This document shows, one piece after another, positions 35,793 to 43,271 of a stretch of 64,000 bases of DNA (its first letter is position 1; each line of letters begins with the position of its first letter). Origin of the DNA: Pseudomonas sp. UBA5706. GTDB lineage: Bacteria; Pseudomonadota; Gammaproteobacteria; Pseudomonadales; Pseudomonadaceae. The position numbers were made by a program, and so were the translations under genes. The notes under the pieces are model-generated. The model was given only the letters and a program-made list of their open reading frames with translations, did not search any database and had not been told where the DNA came from. The DNA is taken from contig NZ_DIHC01000060.1 of NCBI RefSeq assembly GCF_002419965.1, forward strand, positions 181,498 through 245,497, written 5' to 3'.

Positions 35793-37430
35793 ATGTTCAA
35801 GAAAACGAGCAAGGCTCTTCTGGGCCTGGCGATTTCGGCGACCTGCCTGCAAGCCCATGCCGCAGAAAGCAAAAAAGTCGACGTGCTGCTGATCGGCGGC
35901 GGCATTATGAGCTCGACGCTGGGTGTGTGGCTCAATGAGCTCGAACCTGGCTGGTCGATGGAAATGGTCGAGCGCCTGGACGGCGTCGCCGAGGAAAGCT
36001 CCAACGGCTGGAACAACGCCGGTACCGGACACTCGGGCCTTGCCGAACTGAACTACACGCCTGAAGACAAAGACGGCAAGGTCAACATCTCCAAGGCCAT
36101 CGAGATCAACGAAGCCTTTCAGGTGACTCGTCAGTTCCTCTCCTGGCAGGTTAGAAGCAATGTCCTGAAGAACCCGCCGTCGTTCATCAACACCACACCG
36201 CACATGAGCTTCGTGTGGGGTGACGACAACATCAAGTTCCTGAAGAAGCGTTATGACGCGCTGCAAGCCAGCCCGTTGTTCCGTCCGATGCAGTACTCCG
36301 AAGACCCGGCCCAGATCGCCAAGTGGGTGCCGCTGATGATGGAAGGTCGCGATCCTTCCCAGAAGCTGGCGACCACCTGGACGCCAATCGGCACCGACGT
36401 CAACTGGGGCGAAGTCACCCGGCAATACGTGTCCTACCTGCAAACCCGCCCCAACTTCGACTTGAAGCTGTTCAGCGAGGTCAACGACATCACGCGTAAC
36501 GAAGACGGCTCCTGGCACGTTGAGTACAAGAACCTCAAGGACGGCACCACTACCGGTACCGACGCCAAGTTCCTGTTCATCGGTGCGGGCGGCGGTGCGC
36601 TGAAGCTGCTGCAGAAATCCGGCATCCCCGAAGCTCGCGATTACGCAGGCTTCCCGGTCGGCGGCTCGTTCCTGGTGACCGACAACCCGACCGTCGCCAT
36701 GCAACACATGGCCAAGGCCTACGGCATCGCCTCCACCGGCGCCCCGCCCATGTCGGTTCCGCACCTGGATACCCGCGTGCTCGATGGCAAGCGCGTGATC
36801 CTGTTTGGCCCGTTCGCTACCTTCTCTACCAAGTTCCTGAAAGAAGGTTCGTATCTGGACCTGTTCAGCAGCATGACCACGCACAACTTCTGGCCAATGA
36901 CCAAGGTCGGTATCGAGCAGTATCCGCTGGTCGAGTACCTTGCCGGTCAGTTGATGCTGTCCGACGACGACCGTTTCAAAGCGCTGCAGGAATACTTCCC
37001 GCACGCCAGGAAAGAAGACTGGCGCCTGTGGCAAGCCGGCCAGCGCGTACAGATCATTAAGCGTGACGCGGACAAGGGCGGCGTGCTCAAGCTGGGTACG
37101 GAAGTCGTGTCTTCCCAGGACGGCACCATCGCCGCTCTGTTGGGCGCGTCGCCGGGCGCTTCGACCGCTGCACCGATCATGCTGAACGTGCTGGAAAAAA
37201 TCTTCAAAAACCAGGTGGCGACGCCTGAGTGGCAGGCCAAGATCCGCCAGATCGTGCCCAGCTATGGCACCAAGCTGAACGATTCGCCTGCAGCCGTGCA
37301 GCAAGAGTGGAACTACACCGCTGAAGTCCTGCAACTGGGCAAGCCGCCGGTTATCGACCAGAGCGTCGGCACCAGCACGACGCCGAGCAAGCCGGCTGAA
37401 GGCAAGGCTGCGAGCGACATGGCGCTGTAA
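35793..37430 (+). CDS. mqo: Malate:quinone oxidoreductase
   Basis: A 545-residue FAD-dependent peripheral membrane enzyme that oxidises malate to oxaloacetate and passes electrons to quinone (EC 1.1.5.4). The nucleotide-binding VDVLLIGGGIMSSTLGVWL lies near residues 27-45, followed by the family stretch SSNGWNNAGTGHSGLAELNYTPE. The C-terminal LGASPGASTAAPIMLNVLEK is also typical. The N-terminus (LLGLAISATCLQAHA) resembles a signal or membrane-targeting peptide, as in other Pseudomonas Mqo. I use the ATG at 35793; a TTG at 35781 is in frame but less likely. A strong terminator follows. Confidence 0.96.
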   Translation: MFKKTSKALLGLAISATCLQAHAAESKKVDVLLIGGGIMSSTLGVWLNELEPGWSMEMVERLDGVAEESSNGWNNAGTGHSGLAELNYTPEDKDGKVNISKAIEINEAFQVTRQFLSWQVRSNVLKNPPSFINTTPHMSFVWGDDNIKFLKKRYDALQASPLFRPMQYSEDPAQIAKWVPLMMEGRDPSQKLATTWTPIGTDVNWGEVTRQYVSYLQTRPNFDLKLFSEVNDITRNEDGSWHVEYKNLKDGTTTGTDAKFLFIGAGGGALKLLQKSGIPEARDYAGFPVGGSFLVTDNPTVAMQHMAKAYGIASTGAPPMSVPHLDTRVLDGKRVILFGPFATFSTKFLKEGSYLDLFSSMTTHNFWPMTKVGIEQYPLVEYLAGQLMLSDDDRFKALQEYFPHARKEDWRLWQAGQRVQIIKRDADKGGVLKLGTEVVSSQDGTIAALLGASPGASTAAPIMLNVLEKIFKNQVATPEWQAKIRQIVPSYGTKLNDSPAAVQQEWNYTAEVLQLGKPPVIDQSVGTSTTPSKPAEGKAASDMAL

Positions 37431-37470
37431 GCATCACTGCCGTAACTCGGCACTGCTGACGCTATAAGCA

Positions 37471-37502
37471 AAGCCACGGGGGTCGAATCCCGTGGCTTTT
37501 TT
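37471..37502 (+). terminator. Rho-independent terminator of mqo
   Basis: AAGCCACGGG, an eight-base loop and CCCGTGGCTT form a strong stem followed by Ts. It starts 40 bases past the stop codon. Confidence 0.93.
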
Positions 37503-37588
37503 GTGCCTGTCTCCTGTGGGTCTGCCGCACCCACCACCTCGACGTTGATCACATCAAACAGCATGCGTCCCACGCCTGCCCTGCACAC

Positions 37589-38055
37589 CTACACACGGTC
37601 AATGCGGCCGGCGTAGCACCCTTGTTTGGCATTGTGCGCATGGATATAACTGACATGGATGTTGGCAAACATTCTTTCAATCACCGATTCAATCGCCACG
37701 CCGTCAACAACGTCGGCATCGATCATCATCCCGCCTGCCGAGTAAGCACGAAGAGACAGTAAGCGGATGCGCATCGATTCGGGCACCCTATCGACAGCGT
37801 CATACGCTCGCGTAGCGCCCTCGCGTATGAAGATTGCGTGGGAGGCACGGTAAGGCGTATCGGCAAGCAGGCATAGATGATTGAGCAACAGCACGCTCTC
37901 ACCGGGCTCTGCGTCCTTCATTTCGATGCGATCAGGGAAGCCAGGCTTAGCATCGACTCGGTAACGCTGGATGCCAAACGCTGACAAATCGTCATCGGAT
38001 AATCCAAAAACCGCTGAAAGGGTTCGGGGGAAAGGCCGGAAATACGGAATGCCAT
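37589..38055 (-). pseudogene. DUF1203 protein gene with single-base frameshift
   Basis: The main frame encodes a DUF1203 body (FGLSDDDLSAFGIQRYRVDAKPGFP, LLLNHLCLLADTPYRASHAIFIREGA, ending HNAKQGCYAGRIDRV) but has no sensible start, only a GTG at 38101. A different frame from the ATG at 38055 gives the family N-terminus MAFRISGLSPEPFQR, which runs into the body at a run of five Ts (38006-38010, minus strand). Restoring a sixth T joins the two parts as PFQRFFGLSD at the expected family length. It is therefore a broken gene, a sequencing homopolymer error, or a slippage site. The biochemical function of the family is unknown. Confidence 0.85.
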
Positions 38056-38290
38056 GATAAATGCCTGTCGAAGTGGGAGCGCCTATCAAACAGGCATCCA
38101 CACCAGCGGCACTATCCGTTTGTTGCTATCGGGTTTCGCATTGCGGACAAAGAGCGTCAGGGCACTCAACGGTCGCCGCGCTTGGCGCAGCGGTGCGGGC
38201 GGAAGATGATGGGGAGCAAGACTCGAAAGAACGAGCACGAGACTGTTTTGAAGACCAGACCGAAGCCGCAAAGGCCGGAGTCAGTGTGTA

Positions 38291-38367
38291 TGGTGTCCCA
38301 GGCGGGGTTCGAACCTGCAACCTTCCCCTTAGGAGGGGGATGCTCTATCCAATTGAGCTACTGAGAC
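38291..38367 (-). tRNA. tRNA-Arg (anticodon CCU)
   Basis: On the minus strand the acceptor stem GTCTCAG/CTGGGAC, the anticodon loop CTCCTAA (anticodon CCT) and the T loop GGTTCGAACC fold normally. The 3' CCA is encoded (38291-38293). It reads the rare AGG codon. Confidence 0.95.
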
Positions 38368-38500
38368 ACATGGCGGACGCGCGGAATGGCGTCAGCGGGA
38401 CGGCGTGCATGTTAACGGCAAGCCTCTGTTTTGTCATGTCGTCATTGTCTTTTTAGCTTGCAGGCTGCCAACGGTTTGACTGCGACAAAACCTGCGTCAT

Positions 38501-38540
38501 GCAATTTGCAATGCTCCATAATGACATCATTGCAAACTGC
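38501..38540 (+). promoter_or_regulatory. Dyad, possible enhancer-binding site for sigma-54 promoter
   Basis: GCAATTTGCAATG (38501-38513) and CATTGCAAACTGC (38528-38540) are inverted with one mismatch in 13, spaced by 14 bases. The centre lies about 110 bases upstream of the predicted sigma-54 start, the usual position for an enhancer-binding protein. Confidence 0.5.
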
Positions 38541-38605
38541 AACCTAAGACGCGACTGTAAACTAGTTAAGGTATTGATTTAAAATGGTTTTAATTAACAA
38601 AAGGC

Positions 38606-38622
38606 TTGGCATGCAGGCTGCA
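38606..38622 (+). promoter_or_regulatory. Sigma-54 (RpoN) -24/-12 promoter
   Basis: TTGGCATGCAGGCTGCA matches the RpoN consensus TGGCACG-N4-TTGCA. The invariant GG and GC are spaced exactly 12 bases apart. The predicted start is near 38633, leaving a leader of about 42 bases before the ATG at 38675. The 307-base stretch from the tRNA to that ATG is A+T-rich and holds only this promoter and the upstream dyad. Confidence 0.65.
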
Positions 38623-38674
38623 TTATCTGTATTCACGCAATCCCCCCTTCATACCAAGCCCGAAGGTATTCGAG

Positions 38675-38908
38675 ATGAACATGACTCTCTCCCTGTTAAA
38701 TGCTGCGGCACTCGTCGTACTGGTGGCCTTCCACTTCCACGATGACGGCAGCAAGACCGAGAGCGTCGCTGTTCAAGCTCAACCCCACCATTTGCTCAAA
38801 CAGGTACCACGTTTTGCTGCAATGCCTGCGCAGCGCTCCAACGCCATGCTAGCGAACGATACTGATGAAGCCATTCCGGTAGACCGTTCCGAGCGTTGGG
38901 TGTTTTAA
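38675..38908 (+). CDS. Small membrane-anchored or exported protein, 77 aa
   Basis: Unrecognised. The ATG at 38675, with AAGG upstream, opens a 77-residue protein. One hydrophobic segment at residues 4-17 (TLSLLNAAALVVLV) is followed by a His/Asp patch (FHFHDDGS) and a hydrophilic tail ending RSERWVF. The segment could be a signal anchor leaving the tail in the periplasm. It is directly behind a sigma-54-type promoter and is followed 51 bases later by another small membrane protein, so the two may form one unit. Confidence 0.7.
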   Translation: MNMTLSLLNAAALVVLVAFHFHDDGSKTESVAVQAQPHHLLKQVPRFAAMPAQRSNAMLANDTDEAIPVDRSERWVF

Positions 38909-38959
38909 GGCTGTCTGAACGCAAGGGGTTGCCAATCCGTTTTTATCGCGAGAACAGCT

Positions 38960-39157
38960 ATGTCCAAAGCAGCACTGTCGTTTTTAATCCTGGCCGTCAT
39001 GGCCATCGCAATTGATCAGTTGCTCCCGGTGTCGATGGATACAATGGGTACCGTCGCCAAGACTGGCGCGGGCGTCTTTGCCAGCCTGTTCGTCGCAGCA
39101 CTATTCGTTGGCCGTCGAATCAAATTCGACCCGGTGTTGCGCCAAGCCAAGCCCTGA
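38960..39157 (+). CDS. Small inner-membrane protein, 65 aa
   Basis: A 65-residue protein with two hydrophobic segments (LSFLILAVMAIAIDQLL at about 6-22 and VAKTGAGVFASLFVAALFVG at about 32-51) and a basic C-terminus (RRIKFDPVLRQAKP). It is a likely two-pass membrane protein with both ends in the cytosol. No family is recognised. It is probably cotranscribed with the 77-residue gene upstream. Confidence 0.7.
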   Translation: MSKAALSFLILAVMAIAIDQLLPVSMDTMGTVAKTGAGVFASLFVAALFVGRRIKFDPVLRQAKP

Positions 39158-39578
39158 CATCCGTACGCAATATTCCGCATTAGAAATCCTTGGGTCGATA
39201 ACTACCTCGGTCATTTATTCGAGTCCTAGCTGAAGACCCTTTGTCTATTTCTCCCAGCGCCTCTCGTAATTTCAGCCAGACACCTCTACCCTGAAGCCAG
39301 ATAGCCATCACTGCGTGCATCGTTGCTACAGGCAGTGGAATTGGGCATTCGGGAACTTTGCAAACCAGAACGCATTTCGGTTAATTGGTGCTGGCCAAAC
39401 GCCTTTATCTAGTTCAATATTTGTCACAGATTTGACGTCAAGGTTCCGGCGTCTTGATGCATGATGACGGACCTTTATGCTGGCAGGTTGAACATTTTCC
39501 CGAAATGGCAGTCAGACGATGACATCTCGCGGCCAAATGCATGAACCGCCTCTCCTTTGAACTAAATCGGTTAAATAT
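39158..39578. other. Long leader/promoter region of amrZ
   Basis: This A+T-richer gap of 421 bases has no supported gene. GAACTT at 39353-39358 resembles the -35 of AlgU (sigma-22) promoters, with a weaker TTCGG or TCGGT -10 at 39376-39381 and 17 or 18 bases between. In P. aeruginosa amrZ is transcribed from an AlgU promoter well upstream of the gene. Here the match is only partial. Confidence 0.35.
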
Positions 39579-39905
39579 ATGAGCCCTATGAAACAGGCCA
39601 ATTATTCCAGTCGCACAGCTGACAAGTTCGTTGTCCGTCTTCCGGAAGGCATGCGTGAGCGCATTGCGGAAGTTTCCAAAGACAACCATCGCAGCATGAA
39701 CTCTGAAATCATTGCGCGTCTCGAACAGAGCCTGATTCAAGAAGGTGCGCTGGGCGACGAGCCTAAGCTGCGCCTGGACAGCCCTGAGCTGTCACTGCAT
39801 GAACGTGAGCTGCTGCAACGCTTTCGCCAACTCGCTCATCGTCAGCAGAATGCTCTGGTTTCGCTGATCGCACACGATACCAACCAGGCCGCCGACGACG
39901 AATAA
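39579..39905 (+). CDS. amrZ: AmrZ/AlgZ ribbon-helix-helix regulator
   Basis: A 108-residue Arc-type regulator. The DNA-binding strand and helices at residues ~14-60 (KFVVRLPEGMRERIAE, HRSMNSEIIARLEQSL) and the C-terminal tetramerisation part (LDSPELSLHERELLQRFRQL, QQNALVSLIAHD) match P. aeruginosa AmrZ almost residue for residue by memory. AmrZ controls alginate, motility, c-di-GMP and iron genes, and represses itself. It is a monocistronic gene with its own terminator. The final residues (NQAADDE) differ from the P. aeruginosa tail. Confidence 0.96.
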   Translation: MSPMKQANYSSRTADKFVVRLPEGMRERIAEVSKDNHRSMNSEIIARLEQSLIQEGALGDEPKLRLDSPELSLHERELLQRFRQLAHRQQNALVSLIAHDTNQAADDE

Positions 39906-39923
39906 GCCCCGAACGCCGGAAAC

Positions 39924-39954
39924 AAAAAAAGCCAGCGCATTGCTGGCTTTTTTG
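39924..39954 (+). terminator. Terminator of amrZ
   Basis: GCCAGC-GCATT-GCTGGC is flanked by A and T runs and followed by TTTTTT. It lies 25 bases after the stop codon and could also work leftward. Confidence 0.93.
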
Positions 39955-39989
39955 TGGACATTAATTATTAACGACTTAATGCACTCTAA

Positions 39990-40016
39990 TAAAAAACCGC
40001 CCATGAAGGCGGTTTG
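39990..40016 (-). terminator. Terminator of mgtE
   Basis: On the minus strand AAACCGCC, the loop TTCATG and GGCGGTTT are followed by Ts. It begins 16 bases past the mgtE stop codon. Confidence 0.9.
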
Positions 40017-40031
40017 TTTATTGTTCGCAAG

Positions 40032-41474
40032 TTAAAGCAAGAAGATAGTTGCCAGCCCAAGAAAGATGAAAAATCCACCACTGTCGGTCATGGCAGTGAT
40101 CATGACGCTGGAACCCATCGCCGGATCACGTCCTAGTCGCGCCAGGGTCATTGGGATGAGTACCCCCATGAAAGCCGCGAGCAGCAGGTTCAACGTCATG
40201 GCAGCCGTCATGACCACGCCCAGCGACCAGCTGTGATACAGCAGGTAAGCGACAATACCTATCACCCCACCCCATATCAAACCATTGATCAGCGCGACCC
40301 CCAGCTCCTTGCGCATCAAGCGTGAAGTATTTCCGGTGCTGACTTGGTCAAGCGCCATGGCGCGGACAATCATGGTGATGGTCTGATTGCCGGAGTTACC
40401 CCCGATACCTGCCACGATCGGCATCAGCGCAGCAAGCGCTACCAGTTTTTCGATCGAGCCTTCGAACAAGCCAATCACGCGCGAAGCGATGAACGCAGTC
40501 ACCAGATTCACCGCCAGCCAGGACCAGCGGTTGCGCAAGGAACGCCAGACCGAGGCGAAAATGTCCTCCTCCTCGCGCAAACCGGCCATGTTGAGGACTT
40601 CTGTCTCGCTCTCTTCGCGAATCAGGTCAACCATTTCGTCAATGGTTAAACGGCCGATCAGCTTGCCGTTCTTGTCCACTACGGGTGAAGAGATCAGGTC
40701 GTAACGTTCAAAGGCTTGCGCGGCTTCATAAGCATCGCTATCGGGGTGGAAGCTGACTGTATCGCTGGCCATGACTTCCGAGACCTGCTTTTCAGGATCG
40801 TTGACCAACAGACGCTTGATCGGCAGCACGCCCTTGAGCACGCCGTCGTAATCAACCACGAACAATTTGTCGGTGTGGCCAGGCAACTCTTTGAGACGAC
40901 GCAGATAACGCAAGACCACTTCCAGACTGACGTCTTCACGGATGGTAACCATCTCGAAGTCCATCAACGCGCCCACTTGGTCTTCGCTGTAGGACAAGGC
41001 GGAGCGCACGCGCTCACGCTGCTGGCTGTCCAGCGCTTCCATCAACTCATGCACGACGTCGCGAGGCAGCTCTGGTGCGAGGTCAGCAAGTTCGTCTGCG
41101 TCCATTTCCTTGGCAGCAGCCAGCAACTCGTGATCGTCCATGTCGGCGATCAGGGTTTCACGAACCGAATCGGATACTTCAAGAAGGATGTCGCCGTCAC
41201 GCTCCGCCTTGACCAATTGCCAGACCGTCAGGCGGTCTTCCACGGGAAGGGCTTCGAGAATATAAGCAACGTCTGCGGAGTGCAGATCATCGAGCTTGCG
41301 CTGCAACTCGACGAGGTTTTGCCGGTGAACCAGATTTTCAACGCGATCCTGATGCTGGCCTTCCTGACGGTGGGTCAGATCTTCGACGACACGCTGGCGC
41401 TGCAGCAGATCGACTACCTGCGCGAGGCGATCCTGAAGGCTTTCTTGCGTTTTTTTTACTTCTACTTCGGTCAT
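40032..41474 (-). CDS. mgtE: Magnesium transporter MgtE
   Basis: A 480-residue Mg2+ channel/transporter. The N-terminal helical MgtE_N domain is acidic (SADVAYILEALPVEDR, MDADELADLAPELP). Two CBS domains span about residues 180-310 (ALMDFEMVTIREDVS, VMASDTVSFHPDSDAYEAAQAF). The C-terminal five membrane segments carry the family signature ALMPIVAGIGGNSGNQT. The cytosolic domains gate the pore in response to Mg2+. The start ATG at 41474 is followed by a Lys/Gln-rich extension normal for Pseudomonas. Confidence 0.96.
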   Translation of the reverse strand: MTEVEVKKTQESLQDRLAQVVDLLQRQRVVEDLTHRQEGQHQDRVENLVHRQNLVELQRKLDDLHSADVAYILEALPVEDRLTVWQLVKAERDGDILLEVSDSVRETLIADMDDHELLAAAKEMDADELADLAPELPRDVVHELMEALDSQQRERVRSALSYSEDQVGALMDFEMVTIREDVSLEVVLRYLRRLKELPGHTDKLFVVDYDGVLKGVLPIKRLLVNDPEKQVSEVMASDTVSFHPDSDAYEAAQAFERYDLISSPVVDKNGKLIGRLTIDEMVDLIREESETEVLNMAGLREEEDIFASVWRSLRNRWSWLAVNLVTAFIASRVIGLFEGSIEKLVALAALMPIVAGIGGNSGNQTITMIVRAMALDQVSTGNTSRLMRKELGVALINGLIWGGVIGIVAYLLYHSWSLGVVMTAAMTLNLLLAAFMGVLIPMTLARLGRDPAMGSSVMITAMTDSGGFFIFLGLATIFLL

Positions 41475-41795
41475 AGGCGAACTCCACTCCCAGCAGTGGA
41501 CCGCGCCGGAAGATCAATCAGTCGATTCTTGATTGGTAAAGCTTAAGGCTGAGCTGCTACTGGGTAAGTCCATGGAGGTATTCCACAAGCCCCGGCGGGG
41601 CTGACGGGCGCAATCATACACCGCTTACCAGGGCCCCATGTTAAAAATTCAACGCGGAACAAGCGCTTGCAACACAATGTTAAACAGTCTCCGAGTCAGT
41701 ATTGCGACCGCTTCACATCCAGAGAATAAAACGCGCTCGCCCGGCCTACTCCCTCTGGCTAGTCTCTCCTGACACCGGTCAAGGAGGACGCTCAC
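41475..41795. other. Divergent promoter region mgtE / DUF4124 gene
   Basis: The 321-base gap holds a small GCCCCGGCGGGGC palindrome near 41589-41601 and short inverted arms CCCAGTAG/CTACTGGG-like near 41563. No Mg-responsive riboswitch consensus was recognised and no ORF is supported. Confidence 0.5.
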
Positions 41796-42305
41796 ATGCC
41801 GTTGGACATTCGTACAACCGTTATTACTGCCCTGCTCGCACTGCCTGCCACCGTTGAAGCTGCGACAGTGCATCGTTGCGAAGATGAAACCGGCAATATC
41901 ACCTTCACTGCTTCGGGTTGCCCGCCAGGCCAGTCTGTAAAACTGCAGCAAGCGCACAACTCACTGCCCGGAACAACTCCTGCCATGCGCCCGCCAGCAA
42001 GAGAGCCGTTGAGAAGACAATCAGAGCGGGAATTAGTGGTGATCGGCCGCCGGGACGACGGCTGTGGAAATGTCTTGAGCGCAGAACAACGTCGACGGGC
42101 AATCATCAATCAGCAAACACCTGCCGGGATGACGAAACGGGACGTGGAAAGTCTGCTAGGCAAGCCAGACAAAATTATCGGGCGCAATGCAGAGCAGCGT
42201 TATGTGTATGAAGAAAAAAAGGGGCGCAGCCGACAGGTTCAGTTTGATGAGCATGGGTGCGTGAAAGACACACGCGCAATGCGCAAAACGCATAAGCAAA
42301 AATAG
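41796..42305 (+). CDS. Exported DUF4124 domain protein
   Basis: A 169-residue protein with an N-terminal signal peptide (VITALLALPATVEAA). It is followed by a DUF4124 module (HRCEDETGNITFTASGCPPGQ, residues ~27-50), whose paired cysteines would form a disulfide in the periplasm. The C-terminal part (GMTKRDVESLLGKPDKIIGRNAEQRYVYEEK, near 105-145) resembles a small OmlA/SmpA-like alpha-beta module. The ATG at 41796 follows AGGAGG closely. Function is unknown. A bidirectional terminator follows. Confidence 0.82.
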   Translation: MPLDIRTTVITALLALPATVEAATVHRCEDETGNITFTASGCPPGQSVKLQQAHNSLPGTTPAMRPPAREPLRRQSERELVVIGRRDDGCGNVLSAEQRRRAIINQQTPAGMTKRDVESLLGKPDKIIGRNAEQRYVYEEKKGRSRQVQFDEHGCVKDTRAMRKTHKQK

Positions 42306-42311
42306 AAAAGC

Positions 42312-42345
42312 AAAAAGCCCGCATTTGCATGCGGGCTTTTCGTTT
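42312..42345. terminator. Bidirectional terminator
   Basis: AGCCCGCAT-TTGC-ATGCGGGCT is flanked by As on the left and Ts on the right. It serves both the DUF4124 gene and the leftward tRNA transcript. Confidence 0.9.
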
Positions 42346-42347
42346 TA

Positions 42348-42424
42348 TGGTGCACTCGACAGGATTCGAACCTGTGACCGCTCGGTTCGTAGCCGAGTAC
42401 TCTATCCAGCTGAGCTACGAGTGC
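42348..42424 (-). tRNA. tRNA-Arg (anticodon ACG), copy 1
   Basis: The acceptor stem GCACTCG/CGAGTGC, anticodon stem CTCGG/CCGAG with loop CTACGAA, T arm ACAGGTTCGAATCCTGT and encoded CCA are all present on the minus strand. It is identical over its length to the copy at 42561-42637. Confidence 0.97.
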
Positions 42425-42560
42425 ATGTGGCGCTTGATAAACCAGATCACCTCTGGTCAATGCATTTTACTTCAGGAAGTGAGTGGTACTTCCGAAGACC
42501 TGTTAAAGCCAGGCTCTTTCTTAAGGCTGTTATTCATATCACTATGAACAACGCTTTAAA

Positions 42561-42637
42561 TGGTGCACTCGACAGGATTCGAACCTGTGACCGCTCGGTT
42601 CGTAGCCGAGTACTCTATCCAGCTGAGCTACGAGTGC
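42561..42637 (-). tRNA. tRNA-Arg (anticodon ACG), copy 2
   Basis: This is an exact duplicate of the tRNA at 42348-42424, 136 bases away. The spacer sequences differ, so the duplication is old or maintained by gene conversion. Confidence 0.97.
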
Positions 42638-42744
42638 ATTTGTTGCCGCGCATTATAGGCCGTCAAATCTTTTGGTCAAGCACTTTTTCTAGTAAATTCA
42701 AGAACTTACCGGTTAAGCAAGATTACAACGTACTACGCAAATAA

Positions 42745-42835
42745 TGGCGGAGAACGGGGGATTCGAACCCCCGACACCCTTTTGAGGTGTACTCCCTTAG
42801 CAGGGGAGCGCCTTCGGCCACTCGGCCAGCTCTCC
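42745..42835 (-). tRNA. tRNA-Ser (anticodon GCU)
   Basis: On the minus strand the acceptor stem GGAGAGC/GTTCTCC, anticodon loop CTGCTAA, a long variable arm (TACACCTCAAAAGGGTGTC) and encoded CCA identify a class-II serine tRNA. It probably shares a transcript with the two Arg tRNAs, downstream of rsmA. Confidence 0.97.
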
Positions 42836-42897
42836 GCAACACGGGGCGTATAATAACCACCCTTTTCCCCGTTTGCAAACCAAAAATTCAATAAAAA

Positions 42898-43086
42898 TTA
42901 ATGGCTTGGTTCCTGGTCCTTCTCCTTCTTTATGCGCAGGTAAATCTCTTCACGATGGACAGCCACTTCCTTGGGCGCATTGACGCCAATTCGTACCTGG
43001 TTACCTTTTACGCCGAGCACGGTCACGGTGATTTCACCGTCCCCGATAATCAGGCTCTCCGCGCAGCGACGGGTCAAAATCAGCAT
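42898..43086 (-). CDS. rsmA: Carbon storage/post-transcriptional regulator RsmA (CsrA)
   Basis: A 62-residue RNA-binding dimer. It starts MLILTRR, with core VKGNQVRIGVNAPKEVAVHREEIY containing the RNA-contacting Val-His-Arg-Glu and the Arg near residue 45. It binds GGA motifs in leaders and is titrated by RsmY/Z-type RNAs. Two in-frame ATGs exist at 43092 and 43086. AAGGAG touches the first but sits six bases before the second, so 43086 is the real start. The RRCAESLIIGDGE variant near residues 7-19, one residue longer than P. aeruginosa RsmA, is usual in fluorescent pseudomonads. The order lysC-rsmA-tRNA-Ser-tRNA-Arg is conserved in the genus. Confidence 0.96.
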   Translation of the reverse strand: MLILTRRCAESLIIGDGEITVTVLGVKGNQVRIGVNAPKEVAVHREEIYLRIKKEKDQEPSH

Positions 43087-43232
43087 ACTCATCTCCTTAA
43101 CCTGAAATCAGGGACAACTGTCTGCACTACAAAAAGAAGGCTTCGGCCCGAACCGGCATCGGCAGCAGGTCTACGCCTGAGTATTGACCAGCGGCGGGAA
43201 AAAGACAGTTTTCCCGCGCACATCAAAGACAC

Positions 43233-43260
43233 GGACGGCGCGGGATCGACCGCGCCGTCC
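43233..43260 (-). terminator. Strong hairpin after lysC
   Basis: GGACGGCGCG and CGCGCCGTCC form a perfect ten-base stem with an eight-base loop, 12 bases past the lysC stop. No clear T run follows, so it may be an attenuating hairpin ahead of rsmA. Confidence 0.6.
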
Positions 43261-43271
43261 GGCAAACCTCT

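Noticed and set aside
37471..37502. GGTCGAATCC resembling a tRNA T-loop fragment or attachment site
   Set aside because: It is the loop and stem of the mqo terminator; it does not match the 3' end of the tRNA-Arg at 38291, and no integrase or element lies between.
38055..38367. Possible integrated element at tRNA-Arg(CCU)
   Set aside because: No integrase, no duplicated tRNA 3' end and only one small broken gene on the 3' side; no support for an island.
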